The translations under genes and the position numbers were made by a program. A DNA stretch of 55,876 nucleotides, from the NCBI RefSeq assembly GCF_000298215.1, contig NZ_BAHD01000045.1, positions 1-55,876 of the forward strand, in the 5' to 3' direction. Within the stretch, counting starts at the first letter, position 1. Each line of letters begins with the position of its first letter. Shown one piece after another: positions 1 through 7,646 of this stretch. The DNA is from Kineosphaera limosa NBRC 100340 (GTDB taxonomy: Bacteria; Actinomycetota; Actinomycetes; Actinomycetales; Dermatophilaceae). The notes beneath the pieces are model-generated. The model was not told the origin of the DNA, made no database searches, and saw only the letters and a program-made list of their open reading frames with translations.

Positions 1-366
1 GGTCACGTCTACCCGCTCTGAGAATTGCCCCAGGTGCTCCCCGCGCTCGCGGGGATGAGCCCCCGCGCTATGGCGATTCCGGGTAAGCGCAAAGGTGCTC
101 CCCGCGCTCGCGGGGATGAGCCCTGCTGACTGACGACCCGCCCTGCCAGGGATGCGTGCTCCCCGCGCTCGCGGGGATGAGCCCCGCCGTCGACGCCGAT
201 CGTGAATTGACTTTCAGTGCTCCCCGCGCTCGCGGGGATGAGCCATGGGGCGCGACTGGCGACATCGACGCGAGCGAGTGCTCCCCGCGCTCGCGGGGAT
301 GAGCCCGCCACCCGCGTCGTGTGCACCACACCCGTGAGGTGCTCCCCGCGCTCGCGGGGATGAGCC

Positions 367-399
367 GTACCCGCTTTCGTCGCCGACGATATCGGCCCA
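367..399 (+). repeat. CRISPR spacer, copy 1 of a duplicated spacer
   Basis: This 33-base spacer starts GTACCCGCTTTCG and ends ATCGGCCCA. It is identical to the spacer at 1038-1070, eleven units (671 bp) further into the array. The neighbouring spacers differ, so this is not duplication of a block of units. Confidence 0.97.
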
Positions 400-1037
400 G
401 TGCTCCCCGCGCTCGCGGGGATGAGCCCGCACTCATGTCGCCGCCGAGGAGCCAGAACTCGTGCTCCCCGCGCTCGCGGGGATGAGCCCCTCGCCGGTGC
501 CGGCTCGCAGGCCGCCGAGGAGTGCTCCCCGCGCTCGCGGGGATGAGCCCGGCCGTGCGCCAGTACGAGGCCTTGAGCTCGCGTGCTCCCCGCGCTCGCG
601 GGGATGAGCCCTCGGGGAGCGCTGCGGCGATCACCTGGCCGATGTGCTCCCCGCGCTCGCGGGGATGAGCCCCAGGAGGTCCAGTGGGCCGACGAGGACT
701 ACCAGTGCTCCCCGCGCTCGCGGGGATGAGCCGTCCGGCACCCAGCCGATCCCGTCGCGTCCCTCGTGCTCCCCGCGCTCGCGGGGATGAGCCCCGTCCT
801 TCACGATCAACCCACCGGGCAAGACGGTGCTCCCCGCGCTCGCGGGGATGAGCCCGTGTGCGTCGACGACGACCTGCTGCGGAGCTAGTGCTCCCCGCGC
901 TCGCGGGGATGAGCCTTCAGCGGCACGCTGCCGCGTGGTCAATGGGATGTGCTCCCCGCGCTCGCGGGGATGAGCCCGACGACGTACACGTACGCCAGCG
1001 CCACCGGCGGTGCTCCCCGCGCTCGCGGGGATGAGCC

Positions 1038-1070
1038 GTACCCGCTTTCGTCGCCGACGATATCGGCCCA
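1038..1070 (+). repeat. CRISPR spacer, copy 2 of a duplicated spacer
   Basis: Identical over all 33 bases to the spacer at 367-399. Because it is nearer the leader-distal end, it is presumably the older copy. Both begin with G rather than the more usual C. Confidence 0.97.
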
Positions 1071-2268
1071 GTGCTCCCCGCGCTCGCGGGGATGAGCCCA
1101 TCGACAGACCGTCCAAGGCGCGATTGGGTCGGTGCTCCCCGCGCTCGCGGGGATGAGCCTGGGTGCCGGAGGAGATTTACACGTATCCCGCGGTGCTCCC
1201 CGCGCTCGCGGGGATGAGCCCTCGGTGCCGTGGTCGAGCTCAAGACATGACGCGTGCTCCCCGCGCTCGCGGGGATGAGCCCCGCCATCGACTGAGAAAA
1301 TGGCCGCCTGATTGGTGCTCCCCGCGCTCGCGGGGATGAGCCCAGGCGGCGGTACCGGCGACGGAGCGACCGGCCGTGCTCCCCGCGCTCGCGGGGATGA
1401 GCCGCGGTACTGGTTTCACTCGTCAGAGTTCAGTGAGTGCTCCCCGCGCTCGCGGGGATGAGCCCGACGCCGGGGTCTTGTGGTGGGTGTCGGAGTTGTG
1501 CTCCCCGCGCTCGCGGGGATGAGCCCCGCCCGGACGATGTCCCAGTAGCGTTCCCGGAGTGCTCCCCGCGCTCGCGGGGATGAGCCCGGGAAACTCTCGG
1601 CCACCGACAAGCGCGCCGCGTGCTCCCCGCGCTCGCGGGGATGAGCCCTTCGACGCGGAAGTTCTCGCCGCGCTGCTCCGGTGCTCCCCGCGCTCGCGGG
1701 GATGAGCCCCAGTCCGGGATCGTGGCCCGGCAGACCGGCCTGTGCTCCCCGCGCTCGCGGGGATGAGCCCTTCACCACGTAGCCAACAGCTACTTTCAAC
1801 GAGTGCTCCCCGCGCTCGCGGGGATGAGCCCGCCGACAATGACCGGAACGGCATCTGGATGCCGTGCTCCCCGCGCTCGCGGGGATGAGCCGGGGCAGAA
1901 GCCCCAGCTGCACAACGTCTCCCCGTGCTCCCCGCGCTCGCGGGGATGAGCCCCTCCCACCCGTGCTGGCGGGCACGCAGACCGCGTGCTCCCCGCGCTC
2001 GCGGGGATGAGCCCGTCTTCCTCGCCGACATGCTCGGCGTCAGCGAGTGCTCCCCGCGCTCGCGGGGATGAGCCGGCTGGACGGGACTATGGGCTGCCGT
2101 GGCAGGCGTGCTCCCCGCGCTCGCGGGGATGAGCCCCGCTGCGGGTCGTGTCCTAGTCCTCCAGGCGGCCCTTGAAATAGCTCTCGACCGGCCATCGTCA
2201 CGAAGACTCTGTAGTGATCACCCGACAATGAGTTTGCCACCTGCCACCGACGTGACAGAGGCTGAGGC

Positions 2269-3528
2269 GTGAGCATCGAGATCGAGACTCTGACGCCGGA
2301 CGACGGGCCCTGGCTGGCCGACACGTTGGACTACGCGTTCGTGGCGGACCCGACGCGGCCGGCGCGGGCGCATCTGTTGGAGCAGGTGGACTGGCGGCGG
2401 GCGTTCGGGGCGACGCGGGACGGTCAGCGCGCCGGCTGCTTCTTGCTGCTCGACCTGCAGCTTGCGGTGCCCGGGCCGCTGGGGACCGTTCGCAGCCACC
2501 ACCTCGACGGCGTCAGCTGGGTCGTCGTCAGTCCGGACCACCGACGTCAAGGTGTGCTGGGCGCGATGATGCGTCATCACCTCGAGCAGGCCCGGGAGCG
2601 CGGTGTCGCCTGGAGCGGATTGCACGCCAGCGAAACCGGCATCTACGGGCGGTTCGGCTACGCCGTCGCCGCCCTCGACGTGCGCTACCGCATCCCCACC
2701 GGCATCACCCTCGCCGCGCCGCCGGCCGTTCAGGCGCTCGCCGAGGATGTCGAGGTCTGCACCCTCTACGACCTCGACCGCGATGACGTCGCCGCCCGCC
2801 TGCGGTCGGTCTCGCGAGGCTGCGCCGACGCGGTCCTCGGCACCATCACCTGGCCCGAGGCCAAAGAGCGCAGCGTGCTGCGCGACAGTCCCGAGGGCCG
2901 GCGCGGGAAGGAGCCCCTCCGTGCGCTCATCGCCACGCGCGACGGCGTCGGCGTCGGCTTCGCCCGCTACACCCGCGCTCTGACCTGGGCGAACGAGCAG
3001 CCCGACGGCGAGCTCAGCGTCTGCCTGGTCGCCGCCGACCCCGGCGCGCTGCTCGCCCTGGCCCGCCGCCTGCTCGCCGAAGACCTCATGCGCACCGTCG
3101 ACATCGGCGAGCGCGGTCTCGACGACCCGCTGCTGTGGTGGGCCGGCGGGCCCCGCGCCGTGCAGGCGCGCGTGCTCGACGGGTTGTGGCTGCGGCCCGT
3201 CGACATCGGCCCAGCGTTGGGCTCCCGCGGGTACTCCGCCCCCTGCGACCTCGTGCTCGACGTCGCCGACGACACCTGCCCGTGGAACACCGGCACGTGG
3301 CGCCTGCGCGTCGGCGCCGACGGTCACGGCCATTGTGAACGCGCAGCCGACGCCAGCCCCGACGCAAGAGTCGCCGTGCAGGCCCTCGGCGCCACCTACC
3401 TCGGCTTGCGCGGCTGGGGCGCGCTCGCCGCCAGCGGCGACGTCGAAGAACTGACCCCCGGCACCCTCAACGCGCTCACCGCGGCCTTCGCCGCAGGCTC
3501 CGCGCCCCTCGGCGGCCTCATGTTCTGA
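2269..3528 (+). CDS. eis: Eis-like GNAT N-acetyltransferase
   Basis: A 419-residue protein of the Eis family (enhanced intracellular survival). These have two GNAT folds followed by an SCP2-like domain and use acetyl-CoA to acetylate amines such as aminoglycosides or lysines. The acetyl-CoA binding loop is visible at residues 85-100 (VVVSPDHRRQGVLGAM). It is followed by SETGIYGRFGYAVA at 121-134, which places Tyr126 where M. tuberculosis Eis has its proposed general acid. The protein ends GGLMF, so the C-terminal Phe carboxylate used in Eis catalysis is conserved. Length is close to the 402-408 residues of mycobacterial Eis. The start is GTG. The gene begins 133 bp after the CRISPR array and has no operon partner. 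The natural substrate cannot be read from sequence. Confidence 0.85.
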   Translation: MSIEIETLTPDDGPWLADTLDYAFVADPTRPARAHLLEQVDWRRAFGATRDGQRAGCFLLLDLQLAVPGPLGTVRSHHLDGVSWVVVSPDHRRQGVLGAMMRHHLEQARERGVAWSGLHASETGIYGRFGYAVAALDVRYRIPTGITLAAPPAVQALAEDVEVCTLYDLDRDDVAARLRSVSRGCADAVLGTITWPEAKERSVLRDSPEGRRGKEPLRALIATRDGVGVGFARYTRALTWANEQPDGELSVCLVAADPGALLALARRLLAEDLMRTVDIGERGLDDPLLWWAGGPRAVQARVLDGLWLRPVDIGPALGSRGYSAPCDLVLDVADDTCPWNTGTWRLRVGADGHGHCERAADASPDARVAVQALGATYLGLRGWGALAASGDVEELTPGTLNALTAAFAAGSAPLGGLMF

Positions 3529-3589
3529 CCGGACGGTCCGGATGTTGCCACCAGCCGGACTGATCGGGCCGTTCCGCGGGGCGGTCTGG

Positions 3590-3718
3590 CCGGACGTAGC
3601 GGATTCTTGACGTACTGGCGACGCCCGCGGCCGAGCCCGGATTCGTGAATGCGCAGGTCAGGGAAGTCTCGTGCGCGAGGGTGCCCGCGCGAGTACGTCA
3701 AGAATCCGCTACGTCCGG
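3590..3718. repeat. 129-bp element with 26-bp perfect inverted repeats
   Basis: The arms at 3590-3615 (CCGGACGTAGCGGATTCTTG then ACGTAC) and 3693-3718 are exact reverse complements over 26 bp and flank 77 bp of non-coding sequence. The element sits between the convergent eis and small membrane-protein genes. The 77-nt loop is long for a factor-independent terminator, and no clear target-site duplication or transposase is visible. It could be a MITE-like remnant or an unusual bidirectional transcription stop. No second copy was seen in the window. Confidence 0.85.
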
Positions 3719-3805
3719 CGACACCCCACCGCGCCCACGACGAAAACGCCGCGGCGGGAGCTGCGCCGGCGGGAATGGGTGGAATTCGTAGGCGAAGGCG
3801 GCCGG

Positions 3806-4225
3806 TCAGGCGCTGCGCGGGGCGAAGAACGCCAGAACGCTGGTCGCCGCAGTCACCGCAGCGAACAAGGCCCGAGGTTGGCCGACCCCCTGCCGCTGAA
3901 GCCACTCGTGGGCCACCCGGTCGACCTTCAACTCCAGCGGCATCGACACAGCCTGCAGGGCCGCGCCCGCACCGGCGAACGCCAGCAACGTGGCGGCGGG
4001 GCGTTCTCGCACCGCCTGCACCACCGACGCCGGCAGCACCTCGACCAAGCCCTCTTCGGTCGGCTCCTCAATGAGGTCCTGGTGCACGGCGTCGGCGACG
4101 ATCACCCCCGCGAGAGCGCACTTGGCCGCTGAATAGGCGGCCAGCTGCCCTCGTGACAGGTGGTGCGGCGTGACAAACGCCAACGCGGTCAATGTGGCGG
4201 TCGTGGCAAGTTCGACGGCTCTCAT
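3806..4225 (-). CDS. Small membrane protein of unknown function
   Basis: A 139-residue protein rich in Ala, Val and Leu with about three hydrophobic stretches (roughly residues 5-20, 28-45 and 78-95) and a last hydrophobic segment near the C-terminus ending AFFAPRSA. I do not recognise the family. The start is uncertain. The Met at 4225 has GGTGGAGG only 2 nt upstream, too close for a normal ribosome binding site, so an in-frame GTG at 4234 or an ATG at 4282 (158 residues) is also possible. It converges on eis and is separated from bdhA by 138 bp. The coding assignment rests on a membrane-like composition and the lack of a better frame. Confidence 0.5.
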   Translation of the reverse strand: MRAVELATTATLTALAFVTPHHLSRGQLAAYSAAKCALAGVIVADAVHQDLIEEPTEEGLVEVLPASVVQAVRERPAATLLAFAGAGAALQAVSMPLELKVDRVAHEWLQRQGVGQPRALFAAVTAATSVLAFFAPRSA

Positions 4226-4363
4226 GGCCTCCACCGTATGACGACCTCGCCGAGACGGCAGAGCCGAGCCGTCGACATGCACAGTTCGCGGCGACGTGCA
4301 GAGGGAGAACTCTGCAGGTCACCCGAAGGTACGACTTTTCGGCGGGGAGGGGGTGGGGCGGGG

Positions 4364-5146
4364 TTAGTTGGAGAGCCAGCCGCCGTCGATGCGGTAGGAC
4401 GAGCCGGTGATGCTCTGGGCGGCATCGGAGCACAGGAACATCGCCAGGTCGGCGACCTCGTCGGCCTCGACGAGGCGCTTGACGGAGGGGCGGGTCAGCA
4501 TGATCTTCTCCACGACCTCGTCCTCGCCGATGCCGTGGGTCTTGGCCTGGTCGGCGATCTGCTTCGCCACCAGCGGGGTTCGCACGTAGCCGGGATTGAT
4601 GCAGTTGCTCGTGACGCCCTGGCCACCGGCCTCCATGGCCACGGTCTTGCTCAGGCCCTCCAGCCCGTGCTTGGCCGAGATGTAGCCCGACTTGTACGGC
4701 GAGGCGATGAGCCCGTGCGCCGACGAGATGTTGACGATGCGGCCCCAGCCGCGCTCGTACATGCCCGGCAATGACGCGCGGATGAGCCGGAAGGGCGCGT
4801 GCAGCAGCACGTTGTGGATGGCCGTGAACACCTCGGTCGGGTACTCGTGTACCGGGGCGACCACCTGGAAGCCGGCGTTGTTGACCAGGATGTCGGTGCG
4901 GAAGCGGTCGTCGTCGAGGCTGTCCAGGCCCTCGGGAGTCGACAGGTCGACGCCGATACCGACGTCCCCCGATCCGGGCAACGCGTCGGCGGTCTGCTGC
5001 GCGGCCTCTTCGGAGAGGTCGACGATCGTCACGGCCGCGCCCGCCCCCGCGAGCTTGCGGGCGCACGCCAGGCCGATGCCGCTGACGCCGCCCGTGACGA
5101 GGGCCTTGCGACCGCTCAGGTCCACATTGACGATGGGCGCGTTCAC
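4364..5146 (-). CDS. bdhA: D-3-hydroxybutyrate dehydrogenase (SDR family)
   Basis: A 260-residue short-chain dehydrogenase, probably EC 1.1.1.30, interconverting D-3-hydroxybutyrate and acetoacetate with NAD+. This step lets the cell oxidise monomers released from PHB. The nucleotide-binding TGGVSGIG lies at residues 18-25, NNAG at 89-92, and the catalytic set is Ser141/142, Tyr155 and Lys159 (GYISAKHG). The TPLVAKQIADQAK segment after the catalytic region is typical of BdhA and separates it from FabG/PhaB-type enzymes. It starts at GTG 5146 with AAGGAG 8 nt upstream. It lies downstream of the phasin-like gene on the same strand, but a strong terminator at 5251-5283 separates them, so it probably has its own promoter. 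Confidence 0.85.
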   Translation of the reverse strand: MNAPIVNVDLSGRKALVTGGVSGIGLACARKLAGAGAAVTIVDLSEEAAQQTADALPGSGDVGIGVDLSTPEGLDSLDDDRFRTDILVNNAGFQVVAPVHEYPTEVFTAIHNVLLHAPFRLIRASLPGMYERGWGRIVNISSAHGLIASPYKSGYISAKHGLEGLSKTVAMEAGGQGVTSNCINPGYVRTPLVAKQIADQAKTHGIGEDEVVEKIMLTRPSVKRLVEADEVADLAMFLCSDAAQSITGSSYRIDGGWLSN

Positions 5147-5250
5147 GATTGAACTCCTTTTCGATCGAGATCCAACGCAAGCATAGGCGCGGGCCCTCCG
5201 GCGGCTGCGGTCCCTGTCGATCCAGCCCCGCCGAACCCCCGGGAAACGCG

Positions 5251-5283
5251 AAAGCCTCGCAGCGAGATTCGCTGCGGGGCTTT
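5251..5283 (-). terminator. Terminator of the phasin-like gene
   Basis: The 15-bp arms 5251-5265 and 5269-5283 pair with one mismatch around a 3-nt loop (AAAGCCTCGCAGCGA, then TCGCTGCGGGGCTTT). They lie about 50 bp past the stop of the phasin-like gene. Outside the stem the minus strand continues into GCGTTTCCC. Confidence 0.85.
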
Positions 5284-5334
5284 GCGTTACGTCGGTGTGC
5301 CCGTGCGGGCCGCGTGACGTGAGTGCGTTAGCGC

Positions 5335-5934
5335 TCAGGCCTTGTCGGCGTCCTTGAGGCGGTTGCGCATCTCCTCGAGGGTGCCGCTGACCGGCAGGTC
5401 GCGAGCGGCAAGCTCGGCCTTCAGCTGCGCGGAGTTCATGAGGTTGTAGTTGCGCTTGGCGGTCTCGACAACCGTCTCGGCCTGCTTCTCGGCAACGGCC
5501 TTGACCTGCTCGACCTGGTGCTCGGCGGCAACGCGGACCTGCTCGACCTGCTGCTCAACGGTCTCGCCGAAGGTCTGCGCCTGCTCGCGAGCGGAGTTGC
5601 TCAGCTGCTCCATCTGGTCGCGGGTCGCCTCGGTGACGGCCTTGGCCTGCTCGCGCCACACGCCCTGGAACTGCTCGGACTGCGCACGCAGCTGCTCGGC
5701 GAACTCGGCGTTGGCGGCGAGGACGCGGTGAGCGGCCTCACGCTGCACGGCGAGCGCCTTGTTGGCGAAGTCGAAGACCTCGTCAACGGCGGCGGTGACG
5801 TCGACACCCGGGAGGGTGCCGGCGACCGGACGCTCGAGCTGACGCATGTACTGCGAGGTCATCGCGTCGTAGGCCTGGAAGAAGTTGTCCTGCACCTTGC
5901 GGGTGGCATCGATGTACTGGGTGGTGATCGACAT
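5335..5934 (-). CDS. Phasin-like coiled-coil protein with C-terminal SAP-like motif
   Basis: A 199-residue, Gln/Glu/Ala-rich protein that is mostly amphipathic helix and coiled coil (about residues 50-160), like phasins that coat PHA granules. Residues 161-199 are different: the segment MNSAQLKAELAARDLPVSGT followed by LEEMRNRLKD matches the pattern of a SAP/HeH-type DNA-binding helix-extended-helix (Leu-x3-Leu-x3-Leu-Pro-x-Ser/Gly-x3-x4-Leu). A granule-binding helix fused to a nucleic-acid-binding motif would resemble the role of PhaM or PhaF, which tie granules to the nucleoid for partition. That functional reading is inference. The start ATG at 5934 has AAGGAG 7 nt upstream and a sigma-70-like promoter at 6014-6041. 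The gene lies between the XRE regulator and bdhA. Confidence 0.75.
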   Translation of the reverse strand: MSITTQYIDATRKVQDNFFQAYDAMTSQYMRQLERPVAGTLPGVDVTAAVDEVFDFANKALAVQREAAHRVLAANAEFAEQLRAQSEQFQGVWREQAKAVTEATRDQMEQLSNSAREQAQTFGETVEQQVEQVRVAAEHQVEQVKAVAEKQAETVVETAKRNYNLMNSAQLKAELAARDLPVSGTLEEMRNRLKDADKA

Positions 5935-6328
5935 TCTGATCTCCTTTTCCGTTCTGGTGGTCTGGTCGACGCCGGCTCATCCGTGAGGCCGAGCCCCCGG
6001 CGCCTTGCTTGAAATACTACGCGGCCGAATTGGGATGTCAAACACACCGCACTCACGAGGCATTGCAAACAACTGTGTGTGGGCATATTTTGCACCCTAG
6101 GCATGCTGCTCGGTGCCCGCGAGCGGTCGGTAATCGCTGAGCTGACCTGGGGTGACGATGCGTCGACTGCCGCATGAACCTGCAGGCTGACACGGTTCAG
6201 GCGCCCGCAGATAACGTCTCACTATTCGAGACAGCAAGCGCTAGTGTCAGCAATTAGCTTGTCCGACAACGGGGCTCGCGAGACTGCACGAGTGGACGGG
6301 TTGGGGGTCCGTCAGCGAGGGCGTGCGG
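5935..6328. other. 394-bp intergenic region, regulatory
   Basis: No gene is seen here. The region holds the promoter at 6014-6041 and, upstream of it, an imperfect pair TTGCAAA (about 6064-6070) and TTTTGCA (about 6088-6094) in inverted orientation. TTGCA-type sites are known targets of PHA-responsive repressors in proteobacteria, so this pair is a possible operator; that is inference. The half nearer the XRE gene shows no clear terminator or promoter. Confidence 0.45.
6014..6041 (-). promoter_or_regulatory. Predicted sigma-70 promoter of the phasin-like gene
   Basis: Read on the minus strand, TTGACA (6041-6036) is followed after 16 bp by TAGTAT (6019-6014), close to the vegetative consensus and unusually AT-rich for the region. 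Transcription would begin near 6007, giving a leader of about 70 nt before the ATG at 5934. Confidence 0.6.
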
Positions 6329-6841
6329 TCAGCGGCGGTTGAAAAAGGCCTTGTAGAGGGCGAGCATCGCCTGCTTCTCATCCTCGCCCAGCGCCTCGTC
6401 CGCCAGGATGGCCTCGACCGTGCCGCGGGTCGGTCCCGAGGTGCCTGAGCTCTCCGAATTCGTCGACGTGCGGGCCTGATTCGTGACGACGCCCGCCTGG
6501 GCCAGCATGTGTTCGGTCGAGATGTTCAGCGCGTCACCGATCGAGCGCAGCACCTTCAGCGACGGCTGGTGCAGCCCCCGCTCCACCTGGCTCAGGTAGG
6601 CGTTGGAGACGTTGCTCAGGGTCGCCAGCTGCCGCAACGACAGGTCGGCGAGCTGCCGCTGCGCCCGGATGTAGGCGCCCAGCACGCTGTGCCGATCCGC
6701 GTGTGCGGCCGCGTGCGCGCTCGCCCCCGGGTCGGGGACGTGCCCGTTCTTCGCCGGTCCCGTTTCGGGCGTGGGGTCCACCGACTCAGCTGACTTCTTG
6801 GGCGCTGCGCGTCGTCGGGGCCGCTTCGGCTGCTCCGCCAT
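6329..6841 (-). CDS. XRE-family transcriptional regulator of the PHB locus
   Basis: A 170-residue protein with a basic, Pro/Ala-rich and probably disordered N-terminus (residues 1-50) and one Cro/C1-type helix-turn-helix at about 53-110 (LSLRQLATLSNVSNAYLSQV, then ERGLHQPS). The C-terminal 60 residues are short and carry no recognised ligand domain. The start ATG at 6841 (MAEQPKR) has AGGAGA about 8 nt upstream; an earlier ATG at 6889 lacks this. It is transcribed away from phaE-phaC, the usual arrangement for a local regulator of PHB synthesis genes, with 274 bp of shared upstream DNA containing repeated GTTCACC motifs. Repressor or activator status cannot be read from sequence. Confidence 0.75.
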   Translation of the reverse strand: MAEQPKRPRRRAAPKKSAESVDPTPETGPAKNGHVPDPGASAHAAAHADRHSVLGAYIRAQRQLADLSLRQLATLSNVSNAYLSQVERGLHQPSLKVLRSIGDALNISTEHMLAQAGVVTNQARTSTNSESSGTSGPTRGTVEAILADEALGEDEKQAMLALYKAFFNRR

Positions 6842-6870
6842 GGCGCCCTCTCCTTTCGTCGGTGCTCGCC

Positions 6871-6965
6871 GGTGAACGCTTGCGATCAAGGATACGAAGC
6901 TATGGGTGGGAAGGTGTGCAGTTCACCATCATGCTCGCATGCCCGTGACCAGGGAAGTTCACCAT
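6871..6965. promoter_or_regulatory. Repeated GTTCACC motifs in the divergent PHB promoter
   Basis: AGTTCACCAT occurs as a direct repeat at 6920-6929 and 6956-6965 (36 bp apart). The reverse complement of its core, GGTGAAC, is at 6871-6877. All three lie between the XRE regulator and the phaE-phaC-phaB-phaP genes. Three copies of one heptamer in a 95-bp promoter region suggest operator sites, most simply for the adjacent XRE protein. Confidence 0.45.
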
Positions 6966-7115
6966 ACGTTTCTGTGGGGTTAAGCGCCCGGCCGGGCAAG
7001 GGGGCTGCTGAGGTAGCCCAAGGATCGCGAAGTGGGATACCCCTGCCATGCCGCTCGATTCGTGCATAGAGTTCGACGCAGCGCCACTCCCGAAGACGTC
7101 GACGAGGGGAACTTC

Positions 7116-7646
7116 ATGACCCAACAGCCGCGATCCCAGGATCCGCTTGCGCAGGCCCGAGCGGCCTACGAGCAGGGGGAGAAGCAGGCATCGAAGACTC
7201 TGGAGGAGCTCGTCGCCAGCCAGGGCTTCGCCGAGAGCCTCGCGATGATCACGAGCAATATCGCCGCCTTGAGTCGCATGGGCACGATCGGCCTGGACCA
7301 GCTCGTGCGCATGAGCCGCCTCGCCGGACGCAGCGACATCGCCCGCATCGGCCGCCAACTGGCCCGCACCGAAGACAAGCTCGAACACGTGCTGCAGGTG
7401 GTAGAGCAGCTCGAGTCCGAGTTGGCCGTCACCAAGGCCGAGCGCGACGCCGCCCGGGAGGCGCTCGAAGACGGCGGCGCCGCGGTCGAGAGCAGCGCCC
7501 GCGGTCGCGCCGCGGGTCGCGCCGGCACCCGCGGGGCGGCCCGCGCCAACGGGCGCGGCAAGGCTCGCAGCGCCCGGACGGCCACCGTCGGGCAGGTCGA
7601 GGAGAAGGCGGAGGGCAAGCAGCCGGGAGGGGAGGGCTCGGCATGA
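7116..7646 (+). CDS. phaE: PHA synthase accessory subunit (PhaE/PhaR-like)
   Basis: A 176-residue protein encoded directly before phaC with a 4-bp ATGA overlap, indicating translational coupling. Residues 1-115 are helical and end in a GRSDIARIGRQLARTEDKLE segment. This resembles the short C-terminal motif of PhaE-type subunits (polar start, then a heptad coiled coil), which class III and IV synthases need for activity. The last 55 residues are low-complexity and rich in Arg, Gly and Ala (GRAAGRAGTRGAARANGRG), giving a strongly basic tail not typical of PhaE or PhaR; it may bind nucleic acid or the granule surface. The start ATG at 7116 follows GAGGGGAA. Assignment rests on position plus the short motif; overall similarity to known PhaE is weak. 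Confidence 0.65.
   Translation: MTQQPRSQDPLAQARAAYEQGEKQASKTLEELVASQGFAESLAMITSNIAALSRMGTIGLDQLVRMSRLAGRSDIARIGRQLARTEDKLEHVLQVVEQLESELAVTKAERDAAREALEDGGAAVESSARGRAAGRAGTRGAARANGRGKARSARTATVGQVEEKAEGKQPGGEGSA

Larger units (their letters stand above)
1..2135 (+). CRISPR. Type I-E CRISPR array, leader-distal part (35 repeats)
   Basis: Thirty-five copies of a 28-bp repeat start at 34 and recur every 61 bp up to 2108-2135, separated by 33-bp spacers. The repeat starts GTGCTCCCCGCG, ends CGCGGGGATGAGCC, and its GC-rich arms fold into the short hairpin that Cas6e cleaves in type I-E systems. Bases 1-33 are one further full-length spacer, so the array continues to the left. By analogy with E. coli I-E repeats (5'-...CCCCGCG..CGCGGGGAT...), crRNA is read on the + strand, which puts the leader and cas genes outside the window on the left and makes 2135 the oldest end. 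By eye all 28-mers are identical, including the last one. The base after each repeat is C in 25 of the 34 spacers that follow a visible repeat, so it may be a 29th repeat base or a PAM-derived base. Confidence 0.98.

Noticed and set aside
2136-2268. Possible CRISPR leader or cas gene start right of the array
   Set aside because: The repeat orientation puts the leader on the left; the region is short, not AT-rich, and leads directly into eis. No cas gene is found in the window.
9-2324. Long open frames on the minus strand across the CRISPR array, encoding repeated SSPRARGA / LIPASAGST / AHPRERGEH peptides
   Set aside because: They are translations of the CRISPR repeat in successive frames (period 61 is not a multiple of 3) and have no independent support.
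2218-3333. 371-residue frame antisense to eis
   Set aside because: A shadow of high-GC coding DNA; the + strand product has clear Eis motifs.
3396-3905. 169-residue minus-strand frame crossing the 26-bp inverted repeat
   Set aside because: It overlaps the 3' end of eis and the small membrane gene, and has no domain or ribosome binding site.
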